Translations under genes and position numbers: made by a program
Shown here: one piece after another, positions 1-5,664 of the stretch
How positions within the stretch are numbered: position 1 is the first letter of the stretch
Layout of the letters: each line of letters opens with the position of its first letter
NCBI GenBank assembly: GCA_946221045.1
Contig: CAMIIY010000064.1
Location: 1 to 8,613, forward strand
From: an uncultured Oceanospirillaceae bacterium
GTDB taxonomy: Bacteria; Pseudomonadota; Gammaproteobacteria; Pseudomonadales; Balneatricaceae
Reading direction: 5' to 3'
Length of the DNA: 8,613 bases
Notes under the pieces: model-generated
The model's input: only the letters and a program-made list of their open reading frames with translations
The model's database searches: none
What the model was told of the DNA's origin: nothing

Positions 1-1263
1 ACTCAGATCTTTGGTATACACAGACGAGGTCAGGCCATACTCGGAGGCATTAGCGCAAGCAATCGCTTCATCCAGATCAGACACCACCTGAATCGGCAGC
101 ACTGCACCAAACACCTCTTTGCGCATGATCTCCATATCGGAACGACAACCCGCAATGACGGTCGGCTGATAATGGAAACCCTGCCCCAGATCGGCAATTT
201 TGCCACCGGTGGTGACTGAGCCGCCCTGGGCAATGGCGGTGTCCACCATCGCGGCAACCTTATCCAGCCCCACCCGGTTCACCAACGGGCCCATGTCCAC
301 ATCGGGTCGAGCAATCGGATCACCGTAGGTAGTGCGAGCCATAGCACGGGTGATCTTGTCGATAAATTCATCCGCCACGGCGGCCTGAACGTAAACACGC
401 TCGGCACAGTTACACACCTGACCGGAGTTGATCACGCGGGAGTTTTTAATGGCATTCACCGCCAGATCCAGATCGGCATCCGCCAGTACAATGGCCGGTG
501 CCTTGCCACCCAGTTCCAGGTTCAGCTTGGTGATGTTGGTTGCGGCCGCCGCCATAATGCGAGAGCCGGTTTCCACACTGCCGGTAAAGCTGATCAGATC
601 CACACCCGAGTTTGCAGTCAGGGTCTGGCCCACATTGGCACCCGAACCGCACACCACGTTGAACACACCGGCAGGCAGATCCGTTTCAGCCACCAGCTTG
701 GTGAACTCAAAACAGTTATTCGGGGTTTCTTCACTGGGTTTGATCACAATGGTGTTGCCGGTAATCAGCGCCGGCGCCATCTTGCGGGCGATCAGAAAGA
801 AGGGGAAGTTCCAGGGCAGAATGCCCGCCACCACGCCAACCGGCTTGCGGAACAAAAAGATATTTTCCCCGGGCCGGTCACTGGTGATGATCTCGCCTTC
901 AATGCGTCGCGCCCACTCCGCCATGTAATCCAGATAGTCGGCGGTAAAGTCCACTTCAACCCGAGCCAGGCTGAGTACTTTGCCCTGTTCCAGGGTAATT
1001 ACCCGTGCCAGCGCATCGGCATTTTCACGAATCTTGTTGGCGATTTTTCTCAAATGTGCACCACGCTCTACGGCGGGTTTAGCTGCCCATGCCTTTTGCG
1101 CAGAGCGTGCAGCCGCGATGGCGCGTTCAACCTCACCGGTTTCGGACTCCGGTACCCGGGCCAGTAATTCACCCGTGGCAGGGTTGTGCACATCAATAGT
1201 ATTTTTTGGCAAACCACTGAATTCGCCGTTGATGTAATTCTGATAGATACACACGTCAGTCAT
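1..1263 (-). CDS. AldA-like aldehyde dehydrogenase, C-terminus cut by window edge
   Basis: NAD(P)-dependent oxidation of an aldehyde to its carboxylic acid in the cytoplasm. 421 residues are present; the family is about 480 long, so roughly 58 C-terminal residues lie beyond the left edge. There is no signal peptide. Aldehyde dehydrogenase superfamily landmarks are clear: ILPWNFPFF (148-156), IKPSEETPNN (174-183), FTGSVETG (226-233), the general base Glu250 in LELGGK, and the catalytic Cys284 in SGQVCN. Long stretches (VAFTADY/DYMAEWARR-like at 105-120, SDRPGEN at 128-134, NSRVINSGQVCNCAERVYVQ-like at 274-293) closely resemble E. coli AldA, the lactaldehyde/glycolaldehyde dehydrogenase, as I recall that sequence. 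One oddity is EVFGAV (383-388), where the family normally has E-x-F-G-P-V. An AGAAGAG-like ribosome site precedes the ATG. It is the last gene of the operon seen here, 70 bases after the quinoprotein gene, and would remove the aldehyde that enzyme makes. The family is certain; the exact substrate is not. Confidence 0.95.
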   Translation of the reverse strand, partial: MTDVCIYQNYINGEFSGLPKNTIDVHNPATGELLARVPESETGEVERAIAAARSAQKAWAAKPAVERGAHLRKIANKIRENADALARVITLEQGKVLSLARVEVDFTADYLDYMAEWARRIEGEIITSDRPGENIFLFRKPVGVVAGILPWNFPFFLIARKMAPALITGNTIVIKPSEETPNNCFEFTKLVAETDLPAGVFNVVCGSGANVGQTLTANSGVDLISFTGSVETGSRIMAAAATNITKLNLELGGKAPAIVLADADLDLAVNAIKNSRVINSGQVCNCAERVYVQAAVADEFIDKITRAMARTTYGDPIARPDVDMGPLVNRVGLDKVAAMVDTAIAQGGSVTTGGKIADLGQGFHYQPTVIAGCRSDMEIMRKEVFGAVLPIQVVSDLDEAIACANASEYGLTSSVYTKDLS

Positions 1264-1287
1264 GGCTTAATCTCTTCTTATGGTAGG

Positions 1288-1322
1288 AAGCCGGGCCACC
1301 CGTTGTGGCGATGACCCGGCTT
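1288..1322. repeat. Inverted repeat (hairpin) between quinoprotein and aldehyde dehydrogenase genes
   Basis: AAGCCGGG (1288-1295) pairs with CCCGGCTT (1315-1322), and CCAC/GTGG (1297-1300/1305-1308) can pair inside the loop. No run of T follows on the minus strand, so a strong intrinsic terminator is unlikely. It could be a partial attenuator or an mRNA processing or stability element that lowers aldehyde dehydrogenase expression relative to the upstream genes. The pairing is seen directly; the role is inferred. Confidence 0.55.
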
Positions 1323-1333
1323 GTAAGGACTAC

Positions 1334-3124
1334 TTAGCGTGTTGCAGCGTCGATCAATTTATCCGCTTTGGATTTCAGCGCGAACACGTGCAGTACACCG
1401 CCCTGTGGCACCACAGTGGTGTGGTCCATCACAGCGTCAAAGGCACCCTGCATACGCTGAGCGTCAACACCCCAGCCCGCCTGAACACCGATGAACTGCG
1501 TACCGTTTACACTCCAGCTTGAAGGCACCGCAGTGATGCCGGAGTTCGCACGGAACTGCCACAGTTTCTTGCCGGTACGGGCATCCAGTGCACGGAACAC
1601 ACGGTCATTAGAACCACCGGAGAACAGCAGATTACCGCCGGTAGTCAGCAGTGGGCCCCAGTTCATCTCTTTCATGTTGAACTGCCATACTTTTTTACCG
1701 GATTTCAGATCCCACGCCTGAATTTCACCAATGTGATCTTCAGCCCCTTCCGCCAGACGGATGTTGGTCAGGATGTCGGCAATCGGCACACCGATATACA
1801 GTTCGCCGGACTTACGTGGCCCCAGCTCAACACCGCCCATTTCGGAGCAGAGGTTTTCGTGGGCAGGGATATAGAACAGACCGGTTTTCGGGTTGTAGGC
1901 TTCAGGTGGCCAGTCTTTACCGCCCCACAGAGACGGACAGAAGGTCACAGTTTTGCCTGTACCCGGCGTATGTGCAGGGTCATAGGTTGGACGACCGGTT
2001 TTTGGATCAATGCTCTTGAATACGTTCTGTTTCACGTATTTTTCAGCATCGACAAACTTGATAGAGCCGTCTTTTTTACGCTCCAGTGTCCACAGGTAAC
2101 CGTTACGACCAGCGTGAACCAGGCCTTTGATTTTCTTACCTTTATGTTCGTAATCAATGATCACTGGCGGAGATACCTCATCCCAGTCCCAGGCATCATT
2201 CCAGTGGTACTGGTGGTAACCCTTCAGCTCACCGGTTTTAACATCCAGCGCCACCACAGAGTTGGCGTAGAGGTTATCGCCCGGACGGGTATCCGGCATC
2301 CACGGGCCACCGTTACCGGTACCGTAGAACGCGATGCCCATATCCGGATCATAGGTTCCGGCAATCCAGACAGACGCACCACCGGTTTTCCAGGCATCCC
2401 CTTTCCAGGTTTCACTGCCCGGTTCACCCGGTGCCGGAATGGTGTGGGTTTTCCACTTGATCTCGCCGGTTTCAGCATCCACCGCCGAGATATGACCGCG
2501 GATACCGTACTCACCACCGGACACACCCACCATGACATTGCCTTTGGCAATCAGTGGCGACAGGGTCATGTAGTAACCGTCTTTCCAGTCGGCCACGCAG
2601 GTTTCCCATGCTTCTTCACCGGTTTTCGCATCCAAAGCCACCAGACAGGCATCCGTTGCTGCCAGGTAAACTTTATCGCCATACAAGCCAACACCACGGT
2701 TCGTCGGGTGCAGCTGGAACAGCTCTTCCGGGATCTCCTTTTTGTAACGCCACAGTTCATCACCGGTTTCTGCATTCAGTGCGATGACCTGATTATTAGG
2801 GGTCGAGATAAACATCACACCGTCATTGACGATTGGGGGCGCCTGATGCCCTTCCAGTTCACCGGTCGAATAGGACCAAACCGGCACCAGCTCATCGACG
2901 TTATCCGCATTGATCTGATCCAGGGGACTGTAAGTCCAGCCCTCATAGTTACCCCGCCACTGCAGCCAGTTTTCCGGCTCCGGATTGGCCAGCCGGCTAT
3001 CGGTCACCGGGCTATATTTTTCCAGCGGGTTAGACTTGGCCGCCGTCGCGCCACCCACTGCAAATGCAGCCGGTGCAATCGCGACCGCAACGGTCAGGGC
3101 CCCAAATCGTTTTGCAAATGACAT
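1334..3124 (-). CDS. PQQ-dependent (quinoprotein) alcohol dehydrogenase, methanol/ethanol family, exported
   Basis: Periplasmic oxidation of an alcohol to an aldehyde using pyrroloquinoline quinone. The chosen ATG gives 596 aa and has AGGAG eight bases upstream; an in-frame GTG nine bases earlier abuts that AGGAG and is rejected. A Sec signal peptide ends near AFA. Numbering below is from the GTG (subtract 3). Propeller tryptophan-docking motifs recur: ALNAETGDELW (118), ALDAKTGEEAW (166), AVDAETGEIKW (217), AWDLKSGKKVW (473), ALDARTGKKLW (515). Likely metal/PQQ residues are Glu208, Asn274 in GTGNGGPW, catalytic Asp316 and Arg343 in AGRNG. Asp318, two after the catalytic Asp (WDWD), is the hallmark of lanthanide-dependent enzymes such as XoxF; calcium enzymes usually have Ala, Ser or Thr there. 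The vicinal Cys-Cys expected near LHPTNRG (141-147) is absent, while Cys163/Cys179 and Cys399/Cys429 could form the other two family disulfides. There is no fused heme domain. It lies between the Rieske and aldehyde dehydrogenase genes. The substrate is not determined. Confidence 0.95.
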   Translation of the reverse strand: MSFAKRFGALTVAVAIAPAAFAVGGATAAKSNPLEKYSPVTDSRLANPEPENWLQWRGNYEGWTYSPLDQINADNVDELVPVWSYSTGELEGHQAPPIVNDGVMFISTPNNQVIALNAETGDELWRYKKEIPEELFQLHPTNRGVGLYGDKVYLAATDACLVALDAKTGEEAWETCVADWKDGYYMTLSPLIAKGNVMVGVSGGEYGIRGHISAVDAETGEIKWKTHTIPAPGEPGSETWKGDAWKTGGASVWIAGTYDPDMGIAFYGTGNGGPWMPDTRPGDNLYANSVVALDVKTGELKGYHQYHWNDAWDWDEVSPPVIIDYEHKGKKIKGLVHAGRNGYLWTLERKKDGSIKFVDAEKYVKQNVFKSIDPKTGRPTYDPAHTPGTGKTVTFCPSLWGGKDWPPEAYNPKTGLFYIPAHENLCSEMGGVELGPRKSGELYIGVPIADILTNIRLAEGAEDHIGEIQAWDLKSGKKVWQFNMKEMNWGPLLTTGGNLLFSGGSNDRVFRALDARTGKKLWQFRANSGITAVPSSWSVNGTQFIGVQAGWGVDAQRMQGAFDAVMDHTTVVPQGGVLHVFALKSKADKLIDAATR

Positions 3125-3161
3125 ATTGCTCACTCCTGTTTTTTTATTGTCTTCAGAGGAA

Positions 3162-3175
3162 TCCCCACCCGGGGA
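3162..3175. repeat. Short GC-rich inverted repeat in the Rieske-quinoprotein gap
   Basis: TCCCC (3162-3166) and GGGGA (3171-3175) form a five-pair stem with a four-base loop in the 68-base gap before the quinoprotein gene. It lies well upstream of that gene's AGGAG and has no adjacent T-run in the right place for a terminator. It may be a minor processing or stability element. The stem is short, so the assignment is weak. Confidence 0.3.
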
Positions 3176-3192
3176 GTTGAGACATCAGATAG

Positions 3193-3759
3193 TTATTTCT
3201 TGTAACCGGGTGACCGGGTGAACTCTTCTTTCACCACGATCAGGTCATCGACGATCTTGATTGGCAGCATCGCCAGTCGCCGGGTAGCCGGACCATTGGT
3301 CACATCACCGGCGGCATATGGGTTAAAGCGGGAGTAGTGACAGAAACAGAAAAACTCTTTTTTCTCTGCCACAAAGGAATTCACATCACAGCCCTGATGG
3401 GTACAGATTGCCGAATAAGCCACCACACCCTCTGCCGAGTTGTTTTTGGTGGTCTCGTCCATCTGTGCCGGATCAAGTCGCATCACCATCACTTTGTTGA
3501 AACGCGAACCGCTGCGGATCACACCGCTTTCAGGGTCCTGTGGAAACGCCATTACCTGCTGGGCTTCAAGCACCAGCTCGGAGGCTGAAATGGGGCGGGC
3601 ATTGCCATGACCGTCTTCAATCACCAGCAGATCACCCGGCTTGGGGCGCTGGCTGTCCGGTTTCTTTTTGCTGGCCGCTGCTGCATTAGTGGCCAGACCT
3701 GCCGTGGTGCCGATAGCGGCGACACAGGCACATGATTTAAGAAAGTTTCTACGTTCCAC
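3193..3759 (-). CDS. Tat-exported Rieske [2Fe-2S] protein
   Basis: A single-electron carrier, likely periplasmic or anchored to the periplasmic face. With the GTG start chosen here the protein is about 188 aa. It opens with ERRNFLKSCACVAAIG, a twin-arginine (RRxFLK) signal, fitting a cofactor protein folded before export; a Tat signal can also stay as a membrane anchor. The full Rieske motif is present: Cys119-x-His121 in CTHQGC, then 16 residues, then Cys138-x-x-His141 in CFCH. Cys124 and Cys140 are placed for the stabilising disulfide seen in bc1 and arsenite-oxidase Rieske proteins. The start is uncertain: TTG 3804 and GTG 3771 are also in frame, but GTG 3759 has GGTGAT seven bases upstream and gives a normal Tat N-region. 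It is the first gene of the leftward operon, 68 bases before the quinoprotein gene. No cytochrome b or c1 accompanies it, so it is probably not a bc1 subunit. I infer it serves the quinoprotein. Confidence 0.92.
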   Translation of the reverse strand: MERRNFLKSCACVAAIGTTAGLATNAAAASKKKPDSQRPKPGDLLVIEDGHGNARPISASELVLEAQQVMAFPQDPESGVIRSGSRFNKVMVMRLDPAQMDETTKNNSAEGVVAYSAICTHQGCDVNSFVAEKKEFFCFCHYSRFNPYAAGDVTNGPATRRLAMLPIKIVDDLIVVKEEFTRSPGYKK

Positions 3760-3831
3760 GATTACTATCACCGTTCTTATCGTTATGGTTTCGGGACTGC
3801 CCAATTCAAACAGACCGCTTGATACCCCTAT

Positions 3832-3847
3832 GGCAAACGCTATGCCA
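3832..3847 (-). promoter_or_regulatory. Sigma-54 (-24/-12) promoter candidate for the Rieske-quinoprotein-aldehyde dehydrogenase operon
   Basis: Read on the minus strand the element is TGGCATA-GCGT-TTGCC. It matches TGGCAYR-N4-TTGCW at every position except the last, with exact GG-to-GC spacing. Transcription would start near 3821, about 60 bases before the preferred GTG start of the Rieske gene. It faces away from a second sigma-54-like element at 4203-4218, and likely activator sites lie 120-180 bases upstream. Confidence 0.7.
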
Positions 3848-3878
3848 AAATCCGATCAAGAAACGAATGGTGATTTTT

Positions 3879-3891
3879 AATACATTGTATT
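3879..3891. repeat. AT-rich 13-bp palindrome upstream of the leftward operon
   Basis: AATACA-T-TGTATT is a perfect inverted repeat within an AT-rich stretch (about 3873-3908) between the leftward sigma-54 element and the GCAACA cluster. It could be an operator, or the stretch could be a bend that helps looping between enhancer and promoter. I see no clear IHF consensus. The role is speculative. Confidence 0.35.
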
Positions 3892-3943
3892 TATTAGAAA
3901 AAATCAGACAAAAAGCCTTCGGAGCCATCAATAAAAAATGGCC

Positions 3944-4001
3944 GCAACAACTGCCACAAAGGTTTTAAAACACAACAGGTGTTGCAGGCAGCGTTGCAAC
4001 A
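3944..4001. promoter_or_regulatory. Candidate enhancer (activator-binding) cluster A of GCAACA/TGTTGC hexamers
   Basis: GCAACA occurs at 3944-3949 and 3996-4001, and TGTTGC at 3980-3985. The last two form TGTTGC-N10-GCAACA, an inverted repeat with the spacing typical of dimeric bacterial enhancer-binding proteins (compare the NifA site TGT-N10-ACA). CAACA-GG-TGTTG (3973-3984) and GTTGCAAC (3993-4000) overlap it. The cluster is roughly 120-180 bases upstream of the start expected from the leftward sigma-54 element. No cognate activator is encoded in the window. Confidence 0.55.
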
Positions 4002-4090
4002 GCGCCACACCCACAGCGCCTGCAGACCTGACCCCCTTTCAGACACACATCAGCCCGCAACCATACTGAGATTCTGCAGCGAAACTGATC

Positions 4091-4140
4091 TGTTGCAGCC
4101 CGCCCAAAACCGGCGCAACACCTGTCGACAGGACGCAACA
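4091..4140. promoter_or_regulatory. Candidate enhancer cluster B: hexamers flanking a CCTGTCGACAGG palindrome
   Basis: TGTTGC (4091-4096), GCAACA (4115-4120) and GCAACA (4135-4140) surround the perfect 12-bp palindrome CCTGTCGACAGG (4121-4132). The two GCAACA copies are exactly 20 bases apart, near two helical turns, and TGTTGC-N18-GCAACA makes an inverted pair. This lies about 90-140 bases upstream of the start expected from the rightward sigma-54 element, a usual enhancer distance. The repeat structure is seen directly; protein binding is inferred. Confidence 0.55.
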
Positions 4141-4202
4141 GCTGTCTGCACATTGGCAGGGGTTAAACGGGAAAAAGGCTGATAAAACAGAGCGTCAGAG
4201 GC

Positions 4203-4218
4203 TGGCAGGCATTTTGCA
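4203..4218 (+). promoter_or_regulatory. Sigma-54 (-24/-12) promoter candidate for the rightward operon
   Basis: TGGCAGG-CATT-TTGCA matches TGGCAYR-N4-TTGCW except for G in place of the pyrimidine, with exact spacing. The predicted transcription start is near 4229, leaving a leader of about 29 bases that contains AAAGGA before the GTG at 4258. An ATG at 4228 would sit on the start site and therefore is not the translation start. Confidence 0.72.
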
Positions 4219-4257
4219 AAACCCCGGATGGATACAACAATAAAAAAGGATATACCT

Positions 4258-5160
4258 GTGAAACATACAACAATACTTAAACTCGCCCTGCTCAATTCTC
4301 TGGTGTTCAGCCCCCTCACATGGGCAACACCGACCCAGCTCTGGCAGGATGCGGCGGACTATGTCGCCATCAAAGCCAGCCCTGAAACACCCCTGAACCA
4401 GCACCCTTATCAGGTTAAAGCGGACGCCCTTGCACCGCTGCTCAGCCAGGTTCAGGTTGCCGTGGCTGAGAGCACCAGCCTGTTGGGAAACCGTGAAGGG
4501 AAGCGGCATCATCGGGTGTTCAGTGACCGTGAAATTGACCTGCTGGCACAGCAGCTAAGTGCGGGGCTGACCCAAGCCGCAGCAGATGAGGTGGTGGTTT
4601 TTTCTGTCTCTGATCTGCGGGCAGCCTATTTTGGCCAGAAAAGCCTGACCGTAAGTGGCACCGCCTTTGTTCGTGCCAATAAGCTGAACCTGCTGTTTGG
4701 CGAGATCCATGTAGATCTGCAGAAAAAATATGTCCGCTCCGGGCAATCGGTAAGCAACAGCCGTTTTGCCTCCAAAGTGGAGCTGGCTCGTTTCAGGCTG
4801 CCCACGGGTGACCAGCAACAGGCCGTTTCCCATGACTGGCACCTGCTGAGTTTTAACGGTGCCACCGCCGTGGCTGATCGCAGTGACTGGCTGGCCGTCG
4901 ATCTGAACCGGACATACAGCTATCAGCTAGACGCCACCGAATCACAGAAAAGTCTGAAATACGTGGCGGCGGCCGAGCAGCAACAGGATGCTGCGCTTGA
5001 AGCCCGCATTCAGCGCCTTGAGCAACAGCAGGATGCTCCGCCTGCTACAGGTGAGGGTTTCGAATCCCGCCTGCGCAAACTCAAGGCCCTCTATGAGCAG
5101 GGCATGATTCCCGAAGATGTCTACAGGCAGCGAGTGCAAGTCATCGTCAATGAGATGTAA
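4258..5160 (+). CDS. Exported protein of unknown function with C-terminal SHOCT-like domain
   Basis: I do not recognise the main domain. The GTG start (AAAGGA seven bases upstream) gives 300 aa. A Sec signal peptide, MKHTTILKLALLNSLVFSPLTWA, is followed by a probable cleavage before TPTQ. Residues 24-230 are a soluble mixed alpha/beta region with no cysteines; 130-160 (SLTVSGTAFVRANKLNLLFGEIHVDLQKKYV) and 190-224 look beta-rich. A glutamine-rich helical, probably coiled-coil stretch (238-258) leads through a short PPATG linker to 267-300 (ESRLRKLKALYEQGMIPEDVYRQR...), which has the pattern of a SHOCT domain, usually an oligomerisation or interaction module at protein C-termini. It is the first gene after the rightward sigma-54 element and is followed 25 bases later by another exported protein. 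A role in the envelope side of alcohol oxidation (assembly, scaffold) is possible, but nothing in the sequence proves it. Confidence 0.85.
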   Translation: MKHTTILKLALLNSLVFSPLTWATPTQLWQDAADYVAIKASPETPLNQHPYQVKADALAPLLSQVQVAVAESTSLLGNREGKRHHRVFSDREIDLLAQQLSAGLTQAAADEVVVFSVSDLRAAYFGQKSLTVSGTAFVRANKLNLLFGEIHVDLQKKYVRSGQSVSNSRFASKVELARFRLPTGDQQQAVSHDWHLLSFNGATAVADRSDWLAVDLNRTYSYQLDATESQKSLKYVAAAEQQQDAALEARIQRLEQQQDAPPATGEGFESRLRKLKALYEQGMIPEDVYRQRVQVIVNEM

Positions 5161-5185
5161 CCGGTCAGCATTCGGAGAATAACCT

Positions 5186-5659
5186 ATGAAAAAGCATATC
5201 CCCTGGCTGCTGAGCCTGATGTTCAGCACCACGCAGGCGGTTGCACAGGCTGAAGCCCCGCTGCTGATGCAACTGCAAAAAGACATTTTCGCGGAAATGC
5301 TGCGCTTTAATGGCCAGCAGCTGAAAACAGCATCGGTTCTGCAATGGTGTGGTTATCCGGAGCTGGCCAGTGAATTTTCGCTGCCGCCGGATGCCCGCAA
5401 ACGGGAACTGTTTCAGGCTTTTGTGGTGGCTGGCACCCAGAACGTAGCCGCCACCGAAATTGCCCGCAAAATGTCTGATGATCGCTGGAACCTGTTCAAC
5501 CACGCCATGAACAGTGATCTGGACCGTTATCTGGAAGGTCTGCATCAGGGACTGAGCCTTGCCTTTACAACCCCGGCAGCCAAAGCGCAGTTCTGTCAGC
5601 AACAGGAACGGCACGCCATCGAATCGGCCCGGGTCATCAAATCTGTAAATCAGGATTAA
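5186..5659 (+). CDS. Small exported protein of unknown family
   Basis: I do not recognise this 157-aa protein. ATG 5186 has CGGAG eight bases upstream. A Sec signal peptide (MKKHIPWLLSLMFSTTQAVAQA) is followed by a mature chain of about 135 residues that appears almost all helical and charged. It has only two cysteines, Cys55 (QWCGYPE) and Cys137 (AQFCQQQ), which could form a disulfide in the periplasm. There is no heme (CxxCH), metal or lipobox motif. It is 25 bases after the 300-aa gene and five bases before the SMP-30-like gene, whose AGGA lies inside this gene's final codons, so the three are surely co-transcribed and this step may be translationally coupled. By context it acts in the periplasm with its neighbours. 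Confidence 0.85.
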   Translation: MKKHIPWLLSLMFSTTQAVAQAEAPLLMQLQKDIFAEMLRFNGQQLKTASVLQWCGYPELASEFSLPPDARKRELFQAFVVAGTQNVAATEIARKMSDDRWNLFNHAMNSDLDRYLEGLHQGLSLAFTTPAAKAQFCQQQERHAIESARVIKSVNQD

Positions 5660-5664
5660 ATACT

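Noticed and set aside
1733..3121. Long (462-codon) open frame on the plus strand
   Set aside because: It lies wholly antisense to the quinoprotein gene, has no signal or domain I recognise, is rich in His, Arg and Phe as expected of a reverse-frame shadow, and lacks a ribosome site. The minus strand carries an unmistakable PQQ-ADH.
3760..3804. TTG 3804 or GTG 3771 as start of the Rieske protein
   Set aside because: No convincing ribosome site precedes either, and both lengthen the region before the twin-arginine motif. Neither is excluded, since both lie downstream of the predicted transcript start.
4228..4257. Upstream ATG as start of the 300-aa protein
   Set aside because: It coincides with the predicted sigma-54 transcription start, lacks a ribosome site and would place ten charged and polar residues before a normal signal peptide. 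GTG 4258 has AAAGGA at ideal distance.
5165..5614. 149-codon open frame on the minus strand
   Set aside because: It is a shadow of the small secreted protein gene at 5186-5659, which has a signal peptide, a ribosome site and operon spacing.
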